From Methanomassiliicoccales archaeon PtaU1.Bin124 (GTDB lineage Archaea; Thermoplasmatota; Thermoplasmata; Methanomassiliicoccales; UBA472), in assembly GCA_002067865.1 (NCBI GenBank), contig MVRC01000015.1, positions 62,001 to 126,000 of the forward strand: a DNA stretch of 64,000 nucleotides. Direction: 5' to 3'. Under the pieces are notes generated by a model. The model was not told where the DNA came from. It was given only the letters and a program-made list of their open reading frames with translations, and searched no databases. This document shows, one piece after another, positions 33,143 through 42,581 of the stretch. The position numbers and the translations under genes were made by a program. Within the stretch, counting starts at the first letter, position 1; every line of letters starts with the position of its first letter.

Positions 33143-33832
33143 TCATCTGACCTTTTCGATCTCGTCTTCATCGCCCAGATCGTCTATGTCCTCAATATCG
33201 CCGGAGCCGCCGACCAGCACCGCCCCGCAATGAGGGCATACGGCCATGTCGTCGCTGACGCCCTCCCCGCATCCGGGGCACTCGCTGTCATATCTGGCAT
33301 GCTTGGTCTGCTTCATCTGGGTGAACCCGGGACCCTTCTGCCTCTGCGTCTGTACCGCCCCAGGCTGCTTCGCGTTGATGTCAAGCAGGAAGACCAGTGC
33401 GCCGGAGACGCAGAACACCGTGCCGAAGATGGTGAAGAACGGGGCCGGGCCAAAGCTGTACGTCCCTGCCTGCATGTAGTCCATCTCCACGATTATGATG
33501 CCGATGGCCATGCAGGCCGCGATGATCAGACCGAGGGCGAGCAGAGGCACGGACCACACCTTCTTCCGCTCCGGTGGCCAGGAGGCGCTGCGCAGCATGG
33601 CTGCCGATAGACCGGCCTGGACCAGCCCCAACAGCTCTGCGATCAAGATGACGATCAGCAGGAACTTGGCGCTCATAAGGTCGAACACGTTCAGCTCGGT
33701 GGGGGACAGGACCACCCATGCCAGTGGAATTGAGATCGCTAAAAACGCCCCTCCCACGAGGCACATGCCTGCGCCGGTGACGGTAAAATCGTCCGCTCTC
33801 CTCCTACCGCTCGCCGCCGCCTTCCCACCCAT
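33143..33832 (-). CDS. Four-helix membrane protein with C-terminal zinc ribbon
   Basis: A 229-aa protein. Four hydrophobic segments (about 22-45, 55-75, 90-110, 130-155) are followed by a cytoplasmic tail with CPGCGEGVSDDMAVCPHCG, a zinc ribbon, and a terminal acidic run (DIEDIDDLGDEDE). I do not recognise the family. Zinc ribbons on small membrane proteins are common in this group but their job is unknown. It is tail-to-tail with dtdA. Confidence 0.6.
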   Translation of the reverse strand: MGGKAAASGRRRADDFTVTGAGMCLVGGAFLAISIPLAWVVLSPTELNVFDLMSAKFLLIVILIAELLGLVQAGLSAAMLRSASWPPERKKVWSVPLLALGLIIAACMAIGIIIVEMDYMQAGTYSFGPAPFFTIFGTVFCVSGALVFLLDINAKQPGAVQTQRQKGPGFTQMKQTKHARYDSECPGCGEGVSDDMAVCPHCGAVLVGGSGDIEDIDDLGDEDEIEKVR

Positions 33833-33872
33833 GGCCGCATGATATGCCTGGATGGAAATAATGCTATCGGGC

Positions 33873-34556
33873 TCAATCGCCGACGTAGGTCCCTTGGACT
33901 TCCTTGCCTTCGATGGCCAGACGAAGCTCCTTGAGGTTCCGCCCGTTGACGATATAGATCGGAATGCGGTTACTCATGGCGATGTCCGCGCCCAAACGGT
34001 CGAAGACATCTGATGGGCCGGCGCCATGCGCTCCCTTGTTCACCAGATCGTATAGCTCCTGGAACGAGATGTGCTTCAGCCTCTTCGCTTCAGGATGCTT
34101 CCTGGGATCGGCCGTGAAGGCTGCATCGACCGACGTGGCGTTCACGATGCGCGCGGCCTTCGTTTCTTCGGCCAACATGGCCGAGACAGCGTCGGTGGTG
34201 TGACCGGGAACGGTCCCGCCCATCACGACCACGTGTCCAGGCTTGGCCATCTTCTTGGCCTCCTGCGGGGTGGTCGGGATCCCCTCTATGGCCGCATCGC
34301 CCAGCGCCAACTGCAGCAGCCTGGCGTTGATTCGCGTTACCATGATGCCCATCTCATCCAGTTGCGGGACCGGCGCCCCCATCTCCCTTCCTTGGGTGAT
34401 GTAATAACGAGCGACCTTGCCCCCGCCGCAGACCAGGAAGACCTGCCTATCCTTGCACAGCGCCCTGACCTCTTTGGCAAGCGCCAGCAGATAATCGGAA
34501 TCATTCTCCCCGGGAATGAGAACAGAGCCACCCAGCGACACGACGACCGTTTCCAT
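33873..34556 (-). CDS. pyrH: UMP kinase (archaeal type)
   Basis: About 227 aa from the ATG at 34556, whose product begins METVVVSLGGSV, the UMP kinase start; the longer frame from 34568 adds four residues. VCGGGKVARYY, the central GHTTDAVSAMLAEETKA and NATSVDAAFTADPRKHPEA fit the amino acid kinase fold. Phosphorylates UMP to UDP in pyrimidine synthesis. The divergent prf1 promoter is 56 bases away. Confidence 0.94.
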   Translation of the reverse strand: METVVVSLGGSVLIPGENDSDYLLALAKEVRALCKDRQVFLVCGGGKVARYYITQGREMGAPVPQLDEMGIMVTRINARLLQLALGDAAIEGIPTTPQEAKKMAKPGHVVVMGGTVPGHTTDAVSAMLAEETKAARIVNATSVDAAFTADPRKHPEAKRLKHISFQELYDLVNKGAHGAGPSDVFDRLGADIAMSNRIPIYIVNGRNLKELRLAIEGKEVQGTYVGD

Positions 34557-34620
34557 CTGACTCACCAATAGATTTAATAGGGTAATCCATTCTCCCTAAA
34601 AAACCATAAGGTTGTCGGAA

Positions 34621-35865
34621 ATGCCAGAGAACAAATCGGGCGAGTCCCTTTCGGACCGCCAGAAATATGACTTCAAGAGGGACCTGGAAGAGCTGCAGAC
34701 CCTGCACGGCAGGGGCACCGAGCTCATCTCAGTCTACGTCCCGCCAGGGAAGCAGATCTCCGACGTCGCGAACTATCTGCGCGAGGAGTTCTCCCAGGCC
34801 TCCAACATCAAGTCGCAGGGCACGCGCAAGGCCGTCCAAGGTGCCATCCAGTCCATACTGGCCCGGCTGAAGTACTTCAAGGCCCCGCCCACCAACGGGG
34901 TCATCTTCTTCGTCGGCGAGATCCCCAAGGGCGGGGACCAGACCCGCATGGTGCAGTACACCCTGGTGCCGCCGGACCCGATCACCACCTTCCTCTACCG
35001 CTGCGATTCGGAGTTCTACCTCGAGCCGCTGCTGGACATGCTCCTGGACAAGAAGGTCTATGGCCTGATCGTCATCGACCGGTCCGAGGCCACGCTGGGA
35101 ATACTGCGGGGCAAGCGCATCTCAGTGGTGCGCAACTTCGATTCGCTGGTGCCGTCCAAGCACCGCATGGGTGGTCAGTCAGCACAGCGATTCGAGCGTC
35201 TGATCGAGATCGCCGCCAACGAGTTCTACAAGAAGGTCGCGGACCTGGCCACGGACGCCTTCCTCAACCTGCCGGGCCTTCAGGGCATACTGGTAGGCGG
35301 GCCGGGGCCGACCAAGAACTACTTCAACGATTCCAATTACCTGCACCACGAGCTGCAGAAGAAGGTCATCGACACCTACGATATCGGCTACACCGACGAG
35401 TATGGCCTGAAGGAACTGGTCACAGCGGCCAAAGAGTCGCTTATGGACCTGGACCTGATGAGGGAGAAGCGCTTGATCCTCAGGCTACTGGAGGAGATCC
35501 GCAAGAACGAGGGCAGCCTCGCCGCCTACGGCGAAGAGGAGGTCCGCCATGCCACCGAGATAGGGCAGGTGGACACATTGCTGCTGTCCGAAGGTGTAAG
35601 GAAGCACCGGGCCGAGATCGAATGCCCGTCGTGCGGGTTCAAGGGGAAGGTCACCATCGTCAAAGAGGACGACCTGGCCCGGTGCCCCAAGTGCGATTCG
35701 GTGGCCAACGTCACCAACACCGTCGACATGGTCGACGAGTTCTTCGAGCTGGCCGAGAGCATGGGAACGAAGGTGGAGCTCATCTCCACCGACTCCGAGG
35801 AAGGAGAGATGCTGCTGAAGGCGTTCGGCGGCATCGCAGCCATCCTCCGCTTTGCTACGAGCTGA
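34621..35865 (+). CDS. prf1: Peptide chain release factor aRF1
   Basis: About 414 aa. NIKS at about 62-65 reads stop codons, and GGQ (about 184-186, in HRMGGQSAQRF) triggers peptide release. A zinc-ribbon-like CPSC...CPKC pair lies near the C-terminus. Start is ATG at 34621; an in-frame TTG at 34612 gives three more residues. It acts in the ribosomal A site at UAA, UAG and UGA. It heads the prf1-argS-acetyltransferase operon, with argS five bases after its stop. Confidence 0.95.
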   Translation: MPENKSGESLSDRQKYDFKRDLEELQTLHGRGTELISVYVPPGKQISDVANYLREEFSQASNIKSQGTRKAVQGAIQSILARLKYFKAPPTNGVIFFVGEIPKGGDQTRMVQYTLVPPDPITTFLYRCDSEFYLEPLLDMLLDKKVYGLIVIDRSEATLGILRGKRISVVRNFDSLVPSKHRMGGQSAQRFERLIEIAANEFYKKVADLATDAFLNLPGLQGILVGGPGPTKNYFNDSNYLHHELQKKVIDTYDIGYTDEYGLKELVTAAKESLMDLDLMREKRLILRLLEEIRKNEGSLAAYGEEEVRHATEIGQVDTLLLSEGVRKHRAEIECPSCGFKGKVTIVKEDDLARCPKCDSVANVTNTVDMVDEFFELAESMGTKVELISTDSEEGEMLLKAFGGIAAILRFATS

Positions 35866-35870
35866 TAAAG

Positions 35871-37586
35871 ATGGACCCGATGCAGCCATTCCGCGATGAG
35901 GTCGTAAGACTGACGAGCGATGCAGTGCGAAAGCTTGGCGCCGATGTGCAGTTCGAGGTCGAGGTGCCCTCGCCGGAACTGGCAGACTTTGCCATCCCCT
36001 GCTTTCCTCTGGCTAAGAAGCTGCGCAAGGCCCCCGCGGCCATCGCCGACGAGCTGGCCAAGAACATCGCCTCTTCCGACAGGCTGACCAAGGTCTGGGC
36101 GGACAAGGGCTACCTGAACTTCCGTGTCAACGAGCAGATGCTCATCGACTCGACCCTCAAGGCCGTTCTGGCCGAGAAGGAGAACTATGGTCGGGGGGAG
36201 AAGAAGGACAAGAAGGTGCTGCTGGAGCACACCTCCGTCAACCCCACCGGGCCGATCCATGTGGGCCGTGCCAGGAACCCGCTCATCGGCGATACATTGG
36301 CAAGGATCCTGCGCCGCTGCGGTTACGATGTGACCACCGAGTACTACGTCAACGACGTGGGCAAGCAGGTGGTGCTGCTGACCTGGGGCATAAATAACGT
36401 CCCCGAGAGCGAGGTCAAGCCGGCCGACCGGGACAAGGCCGACCACCGCCTGGTCGGATACTATCAGAGGGCCAACGAGATGATGGAGTCCGACCCCGAG
36501 GTCGGCAGGCAGATCGCGGACATGCTGGTCCGTTTCGAGGCTGGCGACCCAGCGGTCATCGAGACCGTCGGGGAGACGGCCAAGCTCATGCTGCAGGGCA
36601 TCGGCTCCAGCCTGGAGAGCGTCGGCGTCAAGGTGGACCAGTTCACCTGGGAGTCCAAGTTCATTCTGAACGGTCAGGCCAAGGAGGTCGTGGCCAAGCT
36701 CAAAGCATCACCGAAGTGCATGCAGGAGGAAGGCGCCAGCTACCTCGATCTGGAGGAGCTCAGCACGCAGGGGAAGAGCACCAAGTTCTTCTTCACCCGT
36801 TCCGACGGCACCACCCTCTACACCACCAGGGACCTGGCCTATCACCTGGACAAGTTCAAGCGGGCCGATATGTGGATCAACGTGCTGGGCGAGGACCAGA
36901 AGCTGGGCATGACCCACCTGGCGGCAGCGCTGCGCATCATGGGGGTGGACAAGGTGCCGGAGTGCGTCTTCTATTCCTTCGTGGCGTTGCCAGAGGGCCG
37001 CATGTCCACCAGGAAGGGCCGAGTGGTCTATCTGGATGACCTCATCGAGGAGGCGCAGGACCGCGCCCTGGAAGAGGTCAAGAAGCGGCGCTTCGACATA
37101 TCCGAGGAAAGGATGTTCCGCATCGCCCAGCAGATAGGGGCAGGGTCCATCCGCTACAACATCATCCGCGTTCAGGCGGAGAAGCAGTTCGTCTTCCAAT
37201 GGGAGGAGGCGCTGAACTTCGAAGGGAACTCCGCACCGTTCCTGCAGTACGCCCACGCCCGCTGCTGCTCCATCCTGCGCAAGGCCCCGTCCTACGACAG
37301 GAACGCCAACTTCGCCCTCCTTTCGAACGAGGCGGAGAAAAAGTTAATCCGTGTGTTGTCACTATTTCCCAGCACTGTCAGAGAGGCCGGGGAGAAAAGG
37401 AAGATACACGTCATCCCGGCCTACGGACACGAGCTGGCGTCGGCCTTCAACCAGTTCTACGGCGTATCGCCGGTGTTGAACTCGGGCGAGGTGCAGGATG
37501 CGCGCCTCTGCCTGGTGGAAGCCACCATGTGGGCGCTGCGCGACGTGCTGGACACATTGGGCATAGCTGCCCCGGAGGAGATGTGA
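35871..37586 (+). CDS. argS: Arginine-tRNA ligase
   Basis: 571 aa from the ATG at 35871. The N-terminal Add-1 domain leads to HTSVNPTGPIHVGRARN, the HIGH motif (here HVGR), then VNDVGKQ and the KMSKS-like MSTRKG. A DALR-like anticodon-binding C-terminus follows (EKKLIRVLSLFPSTVREAGEKR start). Charges tRNA-Arg, here needing the tRNA for activation as usual. The variant Arg in HVGR is unusual against the common HVGH. Coupled with prf1 upstream and an acetyltransferase immediately downstream. Confidence 0.94.
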   Translation: MDPMQPFRDEVVRLTSDAVRKLGADVQFEVEVPSPELADFAIPCFPLAKKLRKAPAAIADELAKNIASSDRLTKVWADKGYLNFRVNEQMLIDSTLKAVLAEKENYGRGEKKDKKVLLEHTSVNPTGPIHVGRARNPLIGDTLARILRRCGYDVTTEYYVNDVGKQVVLLTWGINNVPESEVKPADRDKADHRLVGYYQRANEMMESDPEVGRQIADMLVRFEAGDPAVIETVGETAKLMLQGIGSSLESVGVKVDQFTWESKFILNGQAKEVVAKLKASPKCMQEEGASYLDLEELSTQGKSTKFFFTRSDGTTLYTTRDLAYHLDKFKRADMWINVLGEDQKLGMTHLAAALRIMGVDKVPECVFYSFVALPEGRMSTRKGRVVYLDDLIEEAQDRALEEVKKRRFDISEERMFRIAQQIGAGSIRYNIIRVQAEKQFVFQWEEALNFEGNSAPFLQYAHARCCSILRKAPSYDRNANFALLSNEAEKKLIRVLSLFPSTVREAGEKRKIHVIPAYGHELASAFNQFYGVSPVLNSGEVQDARLCLVEATMWALRDVLDTLGIAAPEEM

Positions 37587-38078
37587 ATGGTGGAGATCAG
37601 GGCATTAAAGGAAAGCGATCGCGGACATGTCAGGGCATTGGAGCTATTCTGCATCAGGGAGTACCTGGAGTCTTCCTTGAAGAAGAACTGGGACGACCTA
37701 CCGCAGGATCTGATCGACCAACTGGGCGCATCCTCGAAGGGCTCGTTCGACCACTACCTCGACAGCGGGCTCAGCTATGTCGCCCTGGAGGAAGGGCAGA
37801 TCATCGGATTCGTCTTCACCCAGATGATGGACTTCATCAACAACGTCCCGAAGGTGCTGTGGGTGGAGAGCGTGGCGGTGCACCCTGATCACCGCCGCAA
37901 GGGAGTGGGCTACAAGCTCCTGAAGAAGTGCGCCACCGACGGCAAGAAGAAGGGCGCGAAGGCCGTGCAGAGCATCATCATGCCGGACCTGGCCGCATCG
38001 GTCATGCTGCACAAGAAGCTGGGATTCTTCATGGACGGAAGGAAGGTCTCCTTCCTGGACCTGGAGACGTTCCAGTAA
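37587..38078 (+). CDS. GNAT-family N-acetyltransferase
   Basis: A 163-aa GNAT. VESVAVHPDHRRKGVGYKLL contains the acetyl-CoA pyrophosphate loop (RRKGVG), followed by KLGFFMDGRKVSF near the end. The enzyme transfers an acetyl group from acetyl-CoA, and similarity to RimI-like N-terminal acetyltransferases is plausible but not provable. The ATG starts right after the argS stop. Its end is adjacent to the convergent lipoate ligase gene. Confidence 0.85.
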   Translation: MVEIRALKESDRGHVRALELFCIREYLESSLKKNWDDLPQDLIDQLGASSKGSFDHYLDSGLSYVALEEGQIIGFVFTQMMDFINNVPKVLWVESVAVHPDHRRKGVGYKLLKKCATDGKKKGAKAVQSIIMPDLAASVMLHKKLGFFMDGRKVSFLDLETFQ

Positions 38079-38786
38079 TCACGAAGAAACGATTTCCCTT
38101 ATCCTTTCCTTTTCTTTATCCGTCAATCCCGCCAGCTTTGCTTTTCTATCGAGCGCCAGGCAAAAGCCTTTGATCAATGCGACCTTTACCTCATCCATGT
38201 CGACCGGGAGACCGAGCTCCCTCTCCATCGTGGTGAGGTCATTGGCGGTCCGGAGCTTCCCCTCTCTCGGGATGAGGAGGGAGGTCAGCAGCTCCAGGTC
38301 GGTCGATACCATGAGCGTCCCGTGCTGCAGCATCGCACCGTGCTTACGGGTCTGCGCGCTGCCAGAGATCTTGCGTCCGTTGACTAGCACATCGTTCAAT
38401 GGCTTCCATTCGGCCTGTATTCCCATCTCCCGCAGGGCGAATATCACGCCCCTGCAGATGTCCGGATATGTCTCCAAGGGATTCTCCGACACCTCATCGG
38501 CGCTGAATGCCACGGCATAGATCCATTGGCCCGGGTCTGTGAAGATCGTACTGCCGCCGCTGACCCGGCGCACTATCGTAATGCCCTTCTCTGTGGCCAG
38601 ATCGATGTCGACCGTATCCTCGGCCTTTTGAAAATAACCAAGGCTGACCGTAGGGGAATTGCGGCGGTAAAGGTGGAGGGTGTCGATGACCTCGCCCTTC
38701 CCCCTCGCCTCCAGAATGGCCTGGTCCGCCGCTGTGCAGTACAACGGATCGGCCAGACCCGTTTCGATGACGCGGAGCTTCTTCAT
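38079..38786 (-). CDS. lplA: Lipoate-protein ligase A-like enzyme
   Basis: A 235-aa BPL_LplA domain protein. VSLGYFQKAEDTVD, the lipoate pocket RRVSGGSTIFTDPGQW, and NDVLVNGRKISGSAQTRKHGAMLQHGTLM (catalytic Lys in GRKISG) are the family marks. Activates lipoate with ATP and attaches it to a carrier lysine. It could also be an octanoyltransferase-like or biotin enzyme. Stop lies between purP start-side and gene, four bases from purP stop; both on the minus strand and probably co-transcribed. Confidence 0.88.
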   Translation of the reverse strand: MKKLRVIETGLADPLYCTAADQAILEARGKGEVIDTLHLYRRNSPTVSLGYFQKAEDTVDIDLATEKGITIVRRVSGGSTIFTDPGQWIYAVAFSADEVSENPLETYPDICRGVIFALREMGIQAEWKPLNDVLVNGRKISGSAQTRKHGAMLQHGTLMVSTDLELLTSLLIPREGKLRTANDLTTMERELGLPVDMDEVKVALIKGFCLALDRKAKLAGLTDKEKERIREIVSS

Positions 38787-38790
38787 CGTC

Positions 38791-39948
38791 TCAGGTGACG
38801 ATCTCGTCCACGCGCTCCTCGATGATGGCCCGGCGGACCTCCATGGCCAGGCGCCTTCCGGTGCTCATGGTCCTGCGCCACAGGGAGTTGCCGTAGGCAT
38901 GGCCGACGGACATGTGCACGTTGGTGCCGCCGCCGATGCGCGGCGCGACGTCGTAGATGAAGAAGTTGAGGTCCTTGTCGACGCAGGTCTGCAAACAGAA
39001 CGGTCCGATGACGCCTGGTTTGAAGTGCGTCTCCGCGGCCTTAACATACTTCTCGGCCAGCTCGAAGGCGTTCTCCAGCAGCGATTCCCTCATAGTGGCG
39101 GAGTTGTGGCCGCAGACGGTGTACTCCGGCAGCCTCTGCTTATCGTTCAATGCAAGTTGCTGCTCGGCCGGCAGGCGCACGAACCCGTCCAGGGACGATT
39201 CGAACCTCCAGTCGATGCCCAGCAGCTCGATCCTGCTGCCCCTCTCCTCCAGGGGAGAGTAGAAGAAGTCCAGGTTGAAGACCGGCCCGATGATGTACTC
39301 CTCCATGCGGGCGTGCTTCAGGTCGGCCGCCTCGATGACGCCGTCCTTGACCAGCTTCTGCGACTTCTTCTCATACTCTTCATAGCTGGAAGCGGTGAAG
39401 AACCCCCTCTCCAGCTTCTTCTTGGCGTGGTGCAGCTTGACGATGGTGAGGCGGTCGATGTCCTCCGGCTTGGCCACCTTCTTCGGGGCTGGCATGCCTG
39501 CCTGCTCCAGCAACCAGTAGTAATCCTTCTCCCCGCCCCTGTCCTCACTGCGCAGCATGTTCCTGCTGCCCACGATCGGCACGGCGAAGTCGTTCTCCAC
39601 GGAATCGATGCCGCAATAGGAGGTGAAGGAACGGTTTGGAACGAAAAGAACGTTGTTCTGGACGAGCTGGCTCATGACCTCCGGAGCCGTCGCGTCCTTG
39701 AACTTCTTGACCATGATGACATCGTCGACGATGCCGCGGCGCACCTTCCCATCGGGGTTGCGTAGGGCCTTGAAGTATTTGGTGTAGGTCTTGTCCCTGC
39801 CCTCCTGGCATATGGCCAAGGTCTGGAAGCCCTCTTCGATGGCGCCATCGCAGGTGTCCAGAGCGGAATGGGATGCCAGCACCCCGATCTTGGCCTCGTG
39901 CAGGTCGTATCCTTCCAAACGGCTCAGAATCGTCTCGCGGTCGATCAT
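38791..39948 (-). CDS. purP: 5-formaminoimidazole-4-carboxamide ribonucleotide synthetase
   Basis: About 385 aa from the ATG at 39948. IGVLASHSALDTCDGA, SFTSYCGIDSVENDFAVPIVGSRN and DVAPRIGGGTNVHM are strong PurP matches in an ATP-grasp protein. It makes FAICAR from AICAR with formate and ATP, replacing the folate-dependent step of purine synthesis. Archaeal diagnostic gene; a few archaea carry two paralogs and I cannot say which this is. Confidence 0.9.
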   Translation of the reverse strand: MIDRETILSRLEGYDLHEAKIGVLASHSALDTCDGAIEEGFQTLAICQEGRDKTYTKYFKALRNPDGKVRRGIVDDVIMVKKFKDATAPEVMSQLVQNNVLFVPNRSFTSYCGIDSVENDFAVPIVGSRNMLRSEDRGGEKDYYWLLEQAGMPAPKKVAKPEDIDRLTIVKLHHAKKKLERGFFTASSYEEYEKKSQKLVKDGVIEAADLKHARMEEYIIGPVFNLDFFYSPLEERGSRIELLGIDWRFESSLDGFVRLPAEQQLALNDKQRLPEYTVCGHNSATMRESLLENAFELAEKYVKAAETHFKPGVIGPFCLQTCVDKDLNFFIYDVAPRIGGGTNVHMSVGHAYGNSLWRRTMSTGRRLAMEVRRAIIEERVDEIVT

Positions 39949-39993
39949 GGTCCTCACCTAGAGGAAGCCATCACCCGATAAAAAGAATACGCT

Positions 39994-41223
39994 TTATGCG
40001 AGCCCGAGTAACACCAGCCCGAGCATCAACGCCCCGGCTCCTACGAAGTCGATGGCCGAGGACGTGAATGGGATGGAATGATCGTCTGGGTCGAGGCGGA
40101 AGCGGAATGAGGTGACCGCCACGTAGTAGGAGATGATGTTCAGCACCGTCACGGTGATCAGGCCGGAGAACAGGCTGAGGGCCAACAGATCGAACAACGG
40201 CGGCGATGCTAGGCCGAGCAGTGTTCCCACCAGGTAGGCCGAGAGGCCGACCAGCGTGAAGACATAGATGCTGAAGATGTAGATGATGGCGAAGTTCTCC
40301 AAGGCCATGCGGCGCGGCAGCCTGTCCGGCTCCAGCGTACCCATGTGGAGCATGGAGGACAGCCTGGAGGTGAGGATGCCCCCCAGGGCGTTGGCGTCCT
40401 CCAGGAACGGGGGGATCATGACCAGGATGACCGGCAATGTGACAAGTGCGCCAAGCTGCTGCTCGATGGTAAGGCCGGCGAACACGTCGAGCACGATGCA
40501 GATGGCAAGGACCGGCAGCGAATGCATGATGATGCGCCGGGTCTCGCTCTTCTCCATGCGGTAGCTGCGATATGCCAGCGCCACAGAGAGGATGATCGAT
40601 ACGATCGCCACTCCCTCCACCGCCCACTCCGCCACCTTCCCTCCGTCCATGACGATGATGGCCGCCAGGAAGAGCATGGGCAGGGTGATGATATCGCCCG
40701 CCGCGGTGATGATCGGAGCGGAGATGTTGTCGATGTCCCACTGCCGGCGGAAGCCGATGTCAGCGACCACGATGTTGATGACCAGCAGTGCCAGCCCGGC
40801 CAGTACTCCCCCGAATACTGAGATGAAGATGAACTGTTCCACCGGGATGCTGGACACGCCGAACGCCTCGCAGATGATCTTGGCCAGTATCCCCATCAGC
40901 AGGGAGATGATCAGGGTGAGGACCAGCGAGGCCTCCATGTTGTTCCTCAGGATGCCTCCCTTTCTCAATGAAAGCTCGAACGTACCGACGTGCATAGACG
41001 TTCCCAGCCTGCTGCCCAGCGCACCGAAGATGTTGCCGCGCATGCCGATGGCTGGAGGTATGAGCACCATCAGCCCAGGCAGAAGCGCCAGTGTATCTGT
41101 CATATAACCCAGGGTGGCGCCGGCCACCAGGTCGCCGAGCGAGGATATCATGAGCGCCACGAAGCCGAGCGAGAACGTCGCCCGATGCCGGGAGATGAAT
41201 CCAAGGAACCCTCCGTCGCCCAT
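39994..41223 (-). CDS. MgtE-type divalent cation transporter (two MgtE membrane domains)
   Basis: A 409-aa membrane protein with two copies of the MgtE integral domain: PAIGMRGNIFGALGSRLGTSMH and DNISAPIITAAGDIITLPMLF in the first, and PPFLEDANALGGILTSRLSSMLHMG in the second. It lacks the cytoplasmic N and CBS domains of bacterial MgtE, as in the eukaryotic SLC41 form. Transports Mg2+ or similar. The divergent gene pair to its right encodes PhoU/RCK-C proteins, likely gating or control subunits. Confidence 0.85.
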   Translation of the reverse strand: MGDGGFLGFISRHRATFSLGFVALMISSLGDLVAGATLGYMTDTLALLPGLMVLIPPAIGMRGNIFGALGSRLGTSMHVGTFELSLRKGGILRNNMEASLVLTLIISLLMGILAKIICEAFGVSSIPVEQFIFISVFGGVLAGLALLVINIVVADIGFRRQWDIDNISAPIITAAGDIITLPMLFLAAIIVMDGGKVAEWAVEGVAIVSIILSVALAYRSYRMEKSETRRIIMHSLPVLAICIVLDVFAGLTIEQQLGALVTLPVILVMIPPFLEDANALGGILTSRLSSMLHMGTLEPDRLPRRMALENFAIIYIFSIYVFTLVGLSAYLVGTLLGLASPPLFDLLALSLFSGLITVTVLNIISYYVAVTSFRFRLDPDDHSIPFTSSAIDFVGAGALMLGLVLLGLA

Positions 41224-41341
41224 GTCCAGCCCTCAACTGACCAGGCAGGTGCAAGGTATATTTACATTGACCGGTGAAGATGCCTCAGGAACGGTAATAT
41301 AGGCGGGCATCGTTAGAAAAGACGCCAAGGGGAAACGAACC

Positions 41342-41986
41342 GTGGTATCCAACCCAGACCGGGAACATCACATCGATACAGAGAGCACCGCCAGAAAGTC
41401 AGTGCGGGAGATCCTAACGGATATGAAGGACATCTCCGAGCTGATGGTGGACCTCTCCTATGCCGCTATCATGTTCGACTCTAACGAGCTGGCAGGTGAG
41501 GTAAGGCACCTGGAGCAGCAGATCCAGCGTCTCAACTATGAGATACGCATCAAGGCCATGCTCTCCGCCCGCACGCACGATGATGCAGTGAAGCTCTCCG
41601 GCCTGTTGCAGGTCGCATCGGCCGCCGAGGCGATGTCGAACGCCGCGGTCAACATCGTCAATCTTTCTCAATGCCAGATCGACAAGCGACCGTTCCTCAC
41701 GTTCGTGCTGAGGGAGGCGGAGGAGAAGATCGGCCGCCTCACTCTAAACGAAAGGTCGGACATGGCGAACCGGACCCTGGCCGATATGAGCGTGGAATCG
41801 GAAACGGGCATGCGCATCATCGCCTTGAAGCGCGGAAAGCGCTGGATATACGACCCGGAGGGAAGCACCAGCCTGAAGGTGGGCGACGTGATGATCGTGC
41901 GCGGCACCGAGGATGGTTACGAATCGCTGCGCAAATATGTCATGGGCGAGGCCAAGTGGCCGGTCTATGAGGAGGCTGAGGAGTGA
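41342..41986 (+). CDS. PhoU-like helical domain plus RCK-C (TrkA-C) protein, first copy
   Basis: A 214-aa protein with GTG start. Residues 20-110 form a PhoU-like helical bundle (VREILTDMKDISELMVDLSYAAIMFDS). Residues 135-210 are a TrkA-C domain ending VGDVMIVRGTEDGYESLRKYV. Such PhoU/TrkA-C proteins bind ligands and regulate membrane transporters. Its last base overlaps the next gene, which is a paralog. It is divergent from the MgtE gene. Confidence 0.8.
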   Translation: MVSNPDREHHIDTESTARKSVREILTDMKDISELMVDLSYAAIMFDSNELAGEVRHLEQQIQRLNYEIRIKAMLSARTHDDAVKLSGLLQVASAAEAMSNAAVNIVNLSQCQIDKRPFLTFVLREAEEKIGRLTLNERSDMANRTLADMSVESETGMRIIALKRGKRWIYDPEGSTSLKVGDVMIVRGTEDGYESLRKYVMGEAKWPVYEEAEE

Positions 41987-42564
41987 TGGACGAGCTGGAG
42001 GACATGCTGTTGGAACTGAAGGACACCTCGGAGCTCATGATCGACCTCGCTTACTCCTCCCTGTTGTATAACAACAAGGAGATCGCCGAGGAGGTGCAGT
42101 TGATGGAGGAGACGCTCGACGACCTGGCCAACCGCATCCAGCGGGAGGCGATCGCCCGGGCGGTGAAGGACGGGGATGCGGACAAGGCGTTCATCCTGGT
42201 GAAGATGGCAGCTTCCGTGGAGGAGATCTCAGACGCGGCCATGCAGATCGCTGATGTGGTCCTGAGGGGCGTTGAGCCTCACCCTGTGATATCGCTCAGC
42301 ATCAGGGATGCTGACAGCAGCATCTCCAGGGCGCAGGTGCAGGACGGTTCGGACCTGGCCGGTCACACCCTGGGCGAACTGAAGCTCGCCAGCCAGACGG
42401 GCATGTGGGTGGTGGCGATCAAGAGGGACAGGAGATACATCTACGGTCCGGACGCTGACACGAAGCTGTTGCCTGGAGATCTGTTGATGGTGCGCGGACC
42501 GACGGATGGCGAAGAGTACTTCAAGGATGTGGCCAGCGGCACGGAAAAGCTCGTTCTAAATTAG
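41986..42564 (+). CDS. PhoU-like helical domain plus RCK-C (TrkA-C) protein, second copy
   Basis: About 192 aa from the ATG at 41986; a GTG one codon earlier is possible. Start and previous stop overlap (TGATG). The layout repeats the upstream gene: SELMIDLAYSSLLYNNKEIAEE, then a TrkA-C domain with LLPGDLLMVRGPTDGEEYF. The pair may form a heteromeric sensor for the adjacent divalent-cation transporter. The ligand is unknown. Confidence 0.8.
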   Translation: MDELEDMLLELKDTSELMIDLAYSSLLYNNKEIAEEVQLMEETLDDLANRIQREAIARAVKDGDADKAFILVKMAASVEEISDAAMQIADVVLRGVEPHPVISLSIRDADSSISRAQVQDGSDLAGHTLGELKLASQTGMWVVAIKRDRRYIYGPDADTKLLPGDLLMVRGPTDGEEYFKDVASGTEKLVLN

Positions 42565-42581
42565 GACCTGGAAGAAAGGAA

